A program made the translations under genes and the position numbers. The notes under the pieces are model-generated. The model did no database searches. It was not told the DNA's origin and saw only the letters and a program-made list of their open reading frames with translations. Of a stretch of 19,156 nucleotides of DNA, positions 1 to 8,539 are shown one piece after another. The DNA is taken from NCBI GenBank assembly GCA_000934385.1, contig KN880806.1, positions 1 to 19,156 of the forward strand. The letters are read 5' to 3'. This stretch comes from Cylindrobasidium torrendii FP15055 ss-10. Its lineage: Eukaryota; Basidiomycota; Agaricomycetes; Agaricales; Physalacriaceae. Within the stretch, counting starts at the first letter, position 1; the number at the start of each line of letters is the position of its first letter.

Positions 1-896
1 CAGCCGTCTTCGGAATTTACTCGATTTTATTCAAGTCTGGTCATCAATAATTTACTAATGGGTACAGCAACCGTGCAATACGACATTCAGACGTGCTCTC
101 AGCCGCAATGCTGAACATACGTCAAGGCCTCGTCAAGGACCAGCTCCCCCGTCGCCAGCGATCCCCGTTGAAATGGGCTTGGAGCACTCAGGGCTGCTGT
201 AGCGAGTACATCTTGCGCGCTAATGTTGCTGCAACAAACTGGTACGTACGAGGGCGCACAGGGCAGCGCTGGCCTTCTTTCCAACTAAGTGACCTATTCT
301 AGACCGTCTTGTACGACAGGTACGGTGCGTTGCTTTTCTGAGGTGCATAACACAAACCAACACGGTCGTAGCATCTATAAGTCCGATGGGTATGTAGGAA
401 CAACATACATATTCGGACTCCGCAGGGTTGTCAGAAACTCTGGTACTTGAGCGAACATCTTCGCTAGTCTACACTCCCATGTTCTCCGTGTAGTCCCTAC
501 TTTGGAACATGTACACTCACGGTACCGTGTTGTCCTGATCTATATGTATTGCTGTGCATTGGTATATCTCATTGTGCTAAGGGTGGTTATCTACTACCCG
601 CGTAGCATCAAGTCTTTGCCTCGTGTTCCCGAGCTTATTTGCGTATAGTACGCGCACCGAGCCCTCCCATGTATTTGTATCTTGAAATTCACACCTGTCA
701 CCGCTGTCCTTTTGTGGGTCGGCATTTGCTTTGATTCGTCCCTGGATTGGAATCTCTGCTGTTTAGTCATCATCAAGGGGACGCACAAAGCTTAAGCATT
801 CAAGCAAGCAAGGTTTCTGCCGCTTGGGCGGCACTTCCCGAGTGACAGATCGGCCAGGCTATCCAAGCAGCGGCCAAGCTGACTTCATTTTCAACA
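1..896. other. Gene-free left flank
   Basis: I see no supportable gene here. Short open frames on both strands (for example 93-302 + and 594-788 -) have no recognisable motif, no convincing intron signals and no protein-like composition. The only structure noticed is an imperfect hairpin at 380-419. The last part presumably holds the 5' region of the EEP gene starting at 897; no clear TATA box was seen. Confidence 0.5.
380..419. repeat. Imperfect inverted repeat (hairpin)
   Basis: The arms AGTCCGA (380-386) and TCGGACT (413-419) pair perfectly. The inner arms GTATGT (390-395) and ACATAC (403-408) also pair, leaving an internal bulge and a 7-nt loop. It could be the end of a small decayed transposon or a chance hairpin. 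No flanking target duplication or second copy was seen in the window. Confidence 0.4.
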
Positions 897-1829
897 ATGT
901 TCCTCGACAGTCCCAGAATCAGCCGGGCTCTGTCTGTTTTTGACCACGCTAGGTGTTGTTGGGCTGCTATACCCCTACGCAGTCCGCAGGAGCCGGTTAC
1001 ACCGAGTTCCTTCCCCTCTCGCCCAAGTAGCGCTCGAGCCGTCGGCAAACAAAAGCTATCGCTTACCTCTTGGAATATTCAAGCCTCCCCGTTCAAAACT
1101 GTTGCTCGCTCTGAGCTCATCCTCAACCACATCCTGAAAGGGCCTGAGCTCCCTGACATCGTCTTTCTCCAAGAAGTCACAATGAGCGTCCGGCAGTCTA
1201 TTCTCGACAACCCTATAGTGCAGTCAGCCTTCTTGACTATTACCGACGCCAAGGATAAAACTACTTTCAGTGGTGTGCCGTTTGCGACCATGGCGCTGCT
1301 CTCCAACAAGCGTTTTTTTTACTCTCCGCTTGCCGCTGAAGACGACACGGGCGCGGGTGGCTCCAAGATGATGCTTGACAGCGTCTTTCGCATGGAACTC
1401 CCCAGCAGGTACGGGAGGGATGCGCTCTGTGTCAACATTCGCAAACCCGCTGCGCCCGATACGGTTCTACGCCTCTTCAACGTCCACCTCGAGTCCCTCG
1501 ACTCACAACTCAGGCGTTCATTCCAGATGTCCGTGCTTGCGCACCTCCTGCGCGAGCCTGGGTGTAGTGGCGGGGTTATTGCAGGCGACTTCAATCCCGT
1601 CCAGCCTTCCGATCTCAAGCTCGTCAAAGAACATGGACTAGTCGATGCTTGGGTCGCTCTACGCGGGGACACGGCCGAGCCGGGAGAGGGTGATACGTGG
1701 GGTGTCGAATGTACTAGCATTCAAGGGTACCAAGAGGAATCCAGTTCATCTCTTTGTCTTTCTGAGTTTATGATCGGACTGTTCCCTCTGAGCCAGGTGC
1801 TACGGAGCCGGGAAAACCATCTGTGCTAG
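897..1829 (+). CDS. EEP-domain (TDP2-like) phosphodiesterase, probably 3'-decayed or with a mis-defined last exon
   Basis: This 310-codon open frame belongs to the endonuclease/exonuclease/phosphatase superfamily, whose members use Mg2+ to cleave phosphodiester or phosphotyrosyl bonds; TDP2 repairs topoisomerase 2 adducts. Motifs in order are TSWN (57-60), FLQE (90-93, metal-binding Glu), NVHLES (195-200), GDFN (230-233) and GDTWG (265-269). About 50 residues rich in Ser/Pro/Arg precede the domain. Recognisable similarity stops after GDTWGVE (about residue 271). The rest of the frame is Ser-rich and lacks the RLDK-like segment and terminal SDH motif that the family needs for catalysis. An alternative splice (donor at 1711, acceptor AG at 1921-1922, 212 nt) keeps phase and reaches PSGAIDRTL, which resembles the missing segment, but that frame stops at 2030-2032, still without SDH. 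So either the gene is a recent pseudogene or its 3' end is wrongly spliced here. ATG 897 is the first in-frame start; others are possible. The substrate is unknown. Confidence 0.65.
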   Translation: MFLDSPRISRALSVFDHARCCWAAIPLRSPQEPVTPSSFPSRPSSARAVGKQKLSLTSWNIQASPFKTVARSELILNHILKGPELPDIVFLQEVTMSVRQSILDNPIVQSAFLTITDAKDKTTFSGVPFATMALLSNKRFFYSPLAAEDDTGAGGSKMMLDSVFRMELPSRYGRDALCVNIRKPAAPDTVLRLFNVHLESLDSQLRRSFQMSVLAHLLREPGCSGGVIAGDFNPVQPSDLKLVKEHGLVDAWVALRGDTAEPGEGDTWGVECTSIQGYQEESSSSLCLSEFMIGLFPLSQVLRSRENHLC

Positions 1830-2425
1830 TATAGTTTGTACTGTGTCGGTCTATTGCCCCATCGGAATTCTTGCCTTGTATTCGAGCCACCAAACGACTA
1901 ATAATTGATACGGCTTGACAAGTTTCGGTACCCTCCGGCGCCATCGATCGCACCTTGACTTTGTACCATCATAATGACCTCTGCTCAGCGCTGATTGCTC
2001 GAATCGTCCGTCAACGCGATTATCTTCACTGAGAGGAAGCCATAGTCGCCCAGAGGCTACAGGAGTTTTCCGGCGGCAACATCGTGAACGAGATCGTGGG
2101 TGTAGTAGCTTCCAGCATCGGAGAATCGACGCCAAGAATGATTCTCACGCTGGTCGACTTCCTCGACTGGAACCAGCAGCGATTTCCCCACCCCAAGAGC
2201 GCATTCGGGATGCCCGGTGGTCCGTAGTCCGTGGCAGTTGCCTGCCTGCGATACGACTAGCTGAATTTCTGGCATTTTTGAGCTTTGCCTCATGGACGCG
2301 TCGAGAATCGAAGCTCGCTCAAAGCTCACCAGACCGAAAATGGAAAAATATCTGGCGTTTGGCTGCATGAAGCACGCAAGAAATCCGCTGTTTCCGCTCA
2401 TCATGCGGGGCATTGCATGAGCACC
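1830..2425. other. Spacer with possible EEP 3' remnants
   Basis: This stretch lies between the EEP frame and the promoter of protease copy 1. It holds PSGAIDRTL (codons from 1931), a possible remnant of the EEP RLDK region. From 2033 to about 2229 one + frame stays open without an ATG at its head. Around 2133-2150 another frame reads NDSHAG, faintly like a scrambled SDHxG. No complete gene can be supported. Confidence 0.35.
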
Positions 2426-2439
2426 CTATTTTTGCAGAT

Positions 2440-2448
2440 ACTTAAATA
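2440..2448 (+). promoter_or_regulatory. TATA-like element of protease copy 1
   Basis: ACTTAAATA lies about 50 nt upstream of the ATG at 2498. The same block, CCC(T)ATTTTT...ACTTAAAT followed by TTCACTGA and TAGTACCTTCAGC/CAGTACCTTCAGC just before the ATG, occurs in inverted orientation upstream of copy 3. Conservation between paralogs supports a core promoter and leader rather than chance. Confidence 0.5.
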
Positions 2449-2497
2449 CTGGCTCTGGTAAAAGATGCATTCACTGAGTTTCCTTAGTACCTTCAGC

Positions 2498-3909
2498 ATG
2501 TTCGCATCCGCCCTCCTCTTCACCGCGACTCTCGCCAACCTTGCCGCTGCCATCTCCGAGGGCGACCTCAGCATCTCTCTGCAAGTGGCATCGACCGTTG
2601 CTTCGGCGAACGACCTCATCGTCACTGCGATTGTCTTCAACCCGACGTCTGAAGATATCCGCGCTCTTGCCATTAACAATGTCCTCGATAACTCGCCGAC
2701 GCAGTCCTTCGACATCAAGGCTGGAGATGGCTCCGCTGTACCCTTCACTGGCGCGAAGGTATGCTATGTTCATCTGCCTGACGCAGTCTATCAACGTTGC
2801 CAAAGGTGACCTGGGATCTCTCGTCCGACGCTATCTACAAGAACATCCCCGCTGGCCAGTCCATCGCGGTCAATCACACCATCGGCGGCATCCATGATTT
2901 CTCGTCGTTCTCCGCTGGGACCACATTCGAAGTCACTCCTCACGCGTTTTCCTCCATTCTCAGCTCGGTCGAGGACGCGTCTGGCATCGTTCCGCGGGCT
3001 GATCCCGTCAGCTTCGTTGTAACAGACAACACAAAGACGGACCAGCTCTTCAACTCGCTTCCACCTCAGGACCAGGCTTCGCTTTCGACCCCTGTATGCT
3101 CGGACAAGAAGAAGCTGCAGCTCATCAAGGACTCGCTATCCTCTGCCCGCCCTCTTGCTGGAGGCGCAGCGACAGACATCAAATCCCACCCCAACGGTCC
3201 AGAATATAAGCGCTACTTTGGTGGAAACAAACAAAGCGACATCTGGTATAACTTCGACCGTGTAAGTCTCTCCGTCTCCTTGTCTGCGTGGATACTTAAA
3301 CCTTATGCAGATTGCTGGAGACCTCGCTAGTGCTGGAAAGAGAAAGTCTGTGCCATCATCATCTTCTGTTGTACGAATGCCAATCCTGACACTCACGAAG
3401 CATCTTCTGCGCGTCTGATTTTGCCGATTCAGCGTCTGCATGCAAAAACAACCCTTATATTGCGTACACTGTTATCTATCCCGACGGACGTACACCTGTA
3501 AGTAATTTCACATTCCTCTTTCCTGGGTGGCATGTTTACCTTTTTGCGGCAGATCTACACTTGTGACATTCTCGCTAAATGTGGCACTCCTTCCAGCGTT
3601 TGTTCGACCAGTAAATTTCTTGACTTGCACCGTAATCTATACTAACACAGCGCATAGAGAGTTACGACTTGACGACCTCCAGCCGCGGAGGGGTTATCCT
3701 CCATGAACTTGCTCACGCAGTGACAGGTGCTGCCGACATTGCGTACGGGTGCCCTGCTACTGAGAAGCTGAGTGCAGCTGATAAGAAAAAGAATGCTGGT
3801 ACGAGGCGCCTGTTTTATGGCTCGTTTACACGACGATGCTGAATATTTTCGAACAGATAACTACCGCTGCATGGGTCTCAACATTTTCCTCGATTACAAC
3901 TGTCACTAA
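2498..3909 (+). CDS. Secreted M35 (deuterolysin-type) zinc metalloprotease, copy 1
   Basis: This is an extracellular neutral zinc endopeptidase of the aspzincin/deuterolysin family, made as a prepro-protein. I derive seven exons: 2498-2758, 2806-3261, 3311-3345, 3401-3497, 3553-3610, 3658-3798 and 3857-3909. They give 366 aa with all junctions in phase. Features are a signal peptide (residues 1-18), a propeptide to about 186, and a mature domain of about 180 aa starting near CSDKKK, the usual deuterolysin size. The zinc site is HELAH (318-322; two His ligands and catalytic Glu319) followed by GAAD, whose Asp329 is the third ligand. The loop between HExxH and this Asp is shorter than in Aspergillus deuterolysin. 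The start is ATG 2498, not the in-frame ATG at 2465, because it aligns with copy 2 and gives a clean signal peptide. Compared with its paralogs the mature domain carries many Lys substitutions and ends NCH. Introns are 47-58 nt. Protease specificity cannot be read from the sequence. Confidence 0.93.
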
Positions 3910-4804
3910 GCGTATCCGGGAGTAACGTAGATACTATACGGACTAGTATCAGTGCCATGTAATCATCACTTGGGAAGGACTTCTTCTCTGCCTTCCAGAT
4001 GATTTCATTTGCTTGTCGACATTCGTATTCAAAATTCTCGTTGGTATCTGGTTACACCTTCCTGAGAGTAGATAAGGGGCATTCCCAATGGGTTTCTCTT
4101 TCGCGTCTTGAGAATGAAGTAGAGAAAACCACTACAGATTGCCTCGATATCCGTACGTTTACTTCAAGAGACCAGGAAAGCACAACGCCAGCGCCACCAA
4201 AATGCCCGGGCCGTCCACTCCGGCAACGATCGCATGGCTTTCTCTTTCACTTCCAGGACTCGGTTTGAGACAAAGCCACAGTTCATGCCAGGCCGCTGAG
4301 CGCACTCCATTTCTATAGCATCAAGCGCAAGTTTGCTTTATACCGCGTATCTCAAACTGGCGCACCAGTGAACCGCTCGCCAAAGTCTCTTGTCGCGTTT
4401 TGACTCCTGGAAACACGGGCAGGGGAAAATATTCGGTATGGACGTACATAACCATTGCGAATTCCCTTTTTGAGCCACCGCTGAAGTAGCATGCACATGG
4501 ATCTTCATCTACAATCCGTTCGGGCGTCAATACAGGACTGAAGAGAAACGATGGCCCTGTTTCGCGGACTCGCGGACTCTTCCAACTACCATCAATACTG
4601 GATCGGCGACTCTCGTCTATCTCTGCAGAATCAGGGGGATAGAGTCAAATATCCACAAGGTTCGGGCTGCACGAGAACGCTTGGACCTTCATGAGACGCT
4701 CTCTGTGAGTTCGGTCATGGGCCCAGTCCAATAAGCATCCACTAACGAACCTCCCAGGGCCAAACGCGACGATCACCGCTTGCCTTTCCCCTGCTCTCAT
4801 TTTG
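3910..4804. other. Intergenic spacer between protease copies 1 and 2
   Basis: About 0.9 kb with the presumed 3' UTR of copy 1 and promoter of copy 2. Open frames at 3999-4268 (+), 4321-4530 (-) and 4645-4848 (-) have no recognisable domain or splice context, so I treat them as chance. I saw no truncated protease copy here. Confidence 0.5.
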
Positions 4805-4810
4805 TATAAG
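4805..4810 (+). promoter_or_regulatory. TATA box of protease copy 2
   Basis: TATAAG lies 49 nt upstream of the ATG at 4854, similar spacing to the TATA-like element of copy 1. The surrounding leader does not match that of copies 1 and 3, so this promoter has a different history. Confidence 0.5.
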
Positions 4811-4853
4811 TACTGTCGAAGATGGTACTCAATAGCCAGCCAACTCATTCACG

Positions 4854-6212
4854 ATGTTCTCCTCTGCCCTCCTCGTCGCTGCCACCCTCGCCAAGCTTGC
4901 CCTTGCTGTCTCCGAGGGTGACTTGAACATATCTCTCCAAGTCGCGTCAAGCGTTGCTCGCGCTGATGACCTTATTGTCACTGCCATCGTTTCCAACCCG
5001 ACTTCCGAGGATATTTGTGTTCTGGCCATCAACAACGTCCTCGACAACTCCCCAACGCAGTCATTCGATATCACAACCGAGGATGGCTCCGCTGTGCCCT
5101 TCACTGGTGCCAGGGTATGTTCTTCATCTACTTGACCTTTGACCAATACTAACACCAAACCAAGGCGACCTGGGATCTTGCGTCCGACGCTATCTACAAG
5201 ACCATCCCCGCTGGCCAGTCCGTAGCCGTCAACCACACCATTGGCGGCATTCACGACTTTTCTTCCTTCTCCGCTGGCTCCTCCTTCCAGCTCACCCCGC
5301 ACGCCTTCAACTCCATCCTCTCGTCGCCCTCTGACGAGTCCGGCATTGTCGCACGCGCTGAGCCAGTCAGCTTCAAGGTCACCAACAGCACCAGCACGAC
5401 CCAGCTCTTCAGCTCTCTTGGAGCAAAGGGCGGCCTCCACACTGCGACGTCCACTCCCGTCTGTTCGGATGGAACCAAGCTCCAGCTGATCAAGGACTCG
5501 CTCACCTATGCGCGCTCGCTCGCTGGTGGTGCCGCTACCGACATCAACTCGCACCCCAATGGCGCGGAATACAACCGCTACTTCGGTGGCAACACCCAGT
5601 CCGATATTTGGTGGAACTTTGACCGTATTGCGGGCGATTACTCCAGCGACAGGAAGTGAGCATTCGTTTTCTTCCAGCGCCAGGTTGGTCGGTATTGACG
5701 ATGAATTCTAGCATTTACTGCGCGTCGGACTACTCTGATTCCAAGTCTGCTTGCGACAACAACCCATGGATCGCGTACACTGTCTTCTACAGCGACGGAC
5801 GCACTCCCGTACGTTCTGCTCCCCCGTCCTCGCTCTGCAATGCTGAATGCACGTTCGTAGATCTACACTTGCGACGGACTTGCCAACTGCGGCACCACCC
5901 CCAGCATCTGCTCAAGCAGTGCGTACTCGAACCCTTCATGACCTTGTCGAAACTAACGAGAATGTAGGGAACTACGACGCGACAACGTCCAGCCGCGGCG
6001 GTGTCATCCTCCACGAGCTTGCCCACGCCGTCACCGGCGCCTCCGACATCGCCTATGGCTGCTCTAACACGGAGAAGCTCAACGCCGCGGACAGGAAGAA
6101 CAACGCTGGTGCGTTTCCTTTTCTCTCTTGCTCGTCTTGAACATACTGACAGGGCACCACAGACAACTACCGCTGCATGGGACTGAACATCTATCTCGAC
6201 TACAACTGCTAG
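4854..6212 (+). CDS. Secreted M35 (deuterolysin-type) zinc metalloprotease, copy 2
   Basis: This is the paralog of the genes at 2498 and 7079: a secreted zinc endopeptidase with signal peptide, propeptide and a catalytic domain of about 180 aa. Six exons, 4854-5114, 5165-5655, 5712-5808, 5861-5918, 5968-6108 and 6163-6212, give 365 aa. Residues 1-18 form the signal peptide. A possible N-glycosylation site NHT begins at N110. The mature domain starts near Cys187 (CSDGTK). HELAH is 318-322 with Glu319 catalytic, and Asp329 in GASD completes the zinc site. The C-terminus is LDYNC. Introns are 49-56 nt with clear branch points, including a perfect TACTAAC in intron 1. Exon 2 (491 nt) equals exons 2 plus 3 of copy 1 (456+35), so the intron after the FDR codons is absent exactly. 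The gene appears intact. Confidence 0.95.
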
Positions 6213-7078
6213 ATGCCCCGGGATGAATGGATGGACGGATGGGTTAAGGAACGGTATTTATGACTTTTATGTATGATGCAAAAAAAGGGATTTTCCAGTA
6301 GGCGGTAGGGCCTAATCAATGACTTTCACGTCTTCATATCTTGCATTGTGTGGGATGGGCTATTCGGTGTTGTTCCCTTACAGAAAGATTCTACGGCGTC
6401 GGATAACAACTGCTGTGCTATTAACGCTTATTCAAGCTTCACACTTCAAATTTGTGAAGTACTGGAAACTGTAGCAGGGATCTTACTACCGCACGCAGTC
6501 AAAGTCGATATGATGAATGTAGTGGACGCACCTGTTTTTGTCCTGTCCTCTCAACACTGCTTGGACTTGGATGCATCTGCGGGACAACAATGCCTGCTAC
6601 GCACAAATTACTCCACCTCCTCGAGGAAAGGCTACACCCCAACAAAACATCGCTTCTCAGCAACACGCGAAGATTTGAGTTATATGTTTGTTCTTCAATT
6701 CCTGCCGTCTGCCAGACCATAGACTCGGATGGTCACCCATAGAGAAGAATGAGGCGTCGCACATGCTTTATGCAGAGCTGAAGCGTGCTTCATAGGGTAT
6801 GACTTTTGCTGTCTATCTTGCTTTGCAGATACATAGATGCATTGTGACATCCCTCGTACGTTCAATTCTCGAGACTCTTGCCAGGCTTAGGTCCAGTGCG
6901 CACATGCGTATGAAAAGTGGGGGAAAAGTGGGGGATGCACCCCGTTGGTGGTTAAATTTACACGTGAACTTCTCCTTTGTACAGACAACGCCCCGTTATA
7001 CCCAAGTGAAAGGTACTGTAGCACTAGTAGTACCCTATTGTTATCCACTATGTTTTTTGCGTTTTCGTTCGGCTCCAT
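6213..7078. other. Spacer between convergent protease copies 2 and 3
   Basis: About 0.87 kb between two stop codons on opposite strands, so it should hold both 3' UTRs and terminators. A short A-run (about 6281-6287) follows copy 2. An open frame at 6348-6722 (+) and one at 6799-7350 (+) lack recognisable features; the second mostly overlaps copy 3 antisense. No gene is supported. Confidence 0.5.
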
Positions 7079-8477
7079 CTAGCAGTTGTAGTCAAGATAG
7101 ATGTTCAAACCCATGCAGCGATAGTTGTCTGGTGTTCGCGATGAATCAGTGCACTCGTGAAGAGAATGGAAGGGCGCACCAGCATTGTTCCTCCTGTCAG
7201 CAGCACCAAGCCTCTCGGTTGCGGAGCATCCATAAGCAATGTCGGCGGCGCCGAACACAGCGTGCGCAAGCTCGTGAAGAATCACACCCCCGCGGCTCGA
7301 GGTCGTGGCATCATAGTTCCCTGAGTGTTGTGTCAGTACATGACCATTGATATGTCCCGAGATACGTACTGCTTGAGCAGATGCTGGGAGTAGTACCGCA
7401 GTTGGCGAGTCCGTCGCAGGTATAGATCTACAGCGAAGGATTAGTCGCCAAATACTACAAAAGGTAAATAGTGACTTACGGGTGTACGTCCGTCACTGTA
7501 GATAACAGTGTAAGCGATCCAAGGATTGTTGTTGCATGCATCCCTCGAATCAGCATAGTCAGAGGCGCAGTAAATGCTACAGACGGTCAGCATTCTATCA
7601 CATTTTGTGGAATATCGAACGTACTTCCTCGTCCCCGCGCTTGGGAGGTCTCCCGCAATCTAAGAAGACGTCAGAACCAAATACAGGCCGTCTCAAGAGA
7701 ACGCGTACGCGGTCAAAGTTATACCATATATCGCTCTGGGTGTTCCCGCCGAAATAACGGTTGTACTCAGCGCCATTCGGATGGGAGTTGATGTCTGTTG
7801 CTGCCCCGCCAGCCAGCGAACGGGCATAGGCAAGCGAATCTTTGATGAGCTGGAGCTTGGTCCCATCAGAGCACGTCGGTGTCGAGAGCGCGGGCTGCGG
7901 TTGGCCCTTAGGCGGGAGCGAGTTGAAGAGCTGGTCCGTTTTTGTGTTGTCCGTTACAACGAAGTTGACGGGATCAGCCCGCGGAACGATGCCAGACGCG
8001 TCCTTGACCGAGCTGAGAATGGAGGAAAACGCGTGAGGAGTGACTTCGAACGTAGTCCCGGCGGAGAACGATGAGAAGTCATGGATGCCGCCAATGGTGT
8101 GATTCACAGCGACGGACTGGCCAGCGGGGATGTTCTTGTAGATAGCGTCGGAGGAGAGGTCCCAAGTCACCTTTGGTAAGGTCAATACACTGCGAAAACA
8201 TAACACATAAGCATACCTTCGCACCAGTGAAGGGCACAGCAGAGCCGTCGCCCGATTTTATGTCGAAGGACTGCGTCGGCGAGTTGTCGAGGACATTGTT
8301 GATGGCAAGAACGCGGATGTCTTCAGACGTCGGGTTGGAGACAATCGCAGTGACGATGAGGTTGTTCGCCGAAGCAACGGTCGATGCCACTTGCAGAGAG
8401 ATGTTGAGGTCGCCTTCGGAGATGGCAGTGGCGAGTTTCGCGAGGGTCGCAGTGAAGAGGAGGGCAGAGGCGAACAT
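7079..8477 (-). CDS. Secreted M35 (deuterolysin-type) zinc metalloprotease, copy 3 (inverted)
   Basis: This is the third paralog, read on the minus strand and convergent with copy 2. Seven exons in transcription order, 8477-8217, 8170-7709, 7659-7625, 7576-7480, 7427-7370, 7320-7180 and 7128-7079, give 367 aa, all in phase. It has a signal peptide (1-18), a propeptide to about 188, a mature domain from about Cys189, HELAH at 320-324 and the Asp ligand in GAAD at 331. The residue before GAAD is Phe where the other two have Thr. Relative to copies 1 and 2 there are two extra residues in the linker before the mature domain (PKGQPQPAL region). Signal peptide, prodomain, the extra intron and the upstream leader resemble copy 1, whereas the catalytic half resembles copy 2. 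The start at 8477 aligns with the other copies; an upstream in-frame ATG at 8531 lies by the TATA-like element and is less likely. Confidence 0.94.
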
Positions 8478-8529
8478 GCTGAAGGTACTGAGGATGTTCA
8501 GTGAAGAGCATGTGTCGACTAGACTCTGC

Positions 8530-8537
8530 ATTTAAGT
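8530..8537 (-). promoter_or_regulatory. TATA-like element of protease copy 3
   Basis: On the minus strand ACTTAAAT lies about 53 nt upstream of the ATG at 8477. It sits in a block that matches the promoter and leader of copy 1 (CCCATTTTT upstream, TTCACTGA and CAGTACCTTCAGC downstream). Confidence 0.45.
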
Positions 8538-8539
8538 AG

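Noticed and set aside
2465..2497. Upstream in-frame ATG at 2465 as start of protease copy 1
   Set aside because: Copy 2 has no such extension, and the extension corresponds to a conserved leader in copy 3; the ATG at 2498 gives the aligned signal peptide.
4829..5554. 241-codon minus frame across protease copy 2
   Set aside because: It is antisense to two exons and an intron of an intact protease gene, Gly/Glu/Val/Arg-rich as expected from a reverse-strand shadow.
6912..6934. Two adjacent copies of GAAAAGTGGGG, a possible G-quadruplex or regulatory repeat
   Set aside because: Only two copies of 11 nt in an intergenic spacer; too little to claim function.
6799..7350. 183-codon + frame overlapping protease copy 3
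   Set aside because: Its right half is antisense to exons of copy 3, which has intact motifs and splicing on the minus strand; this frame has low-complexity His/Gln/Arg content.
7471..8074. Several + frames antisense to protease copy 3
   Set aside because: They mirror GC-biased codons of a well-supported minus-strand gene and carry no motif of their own.
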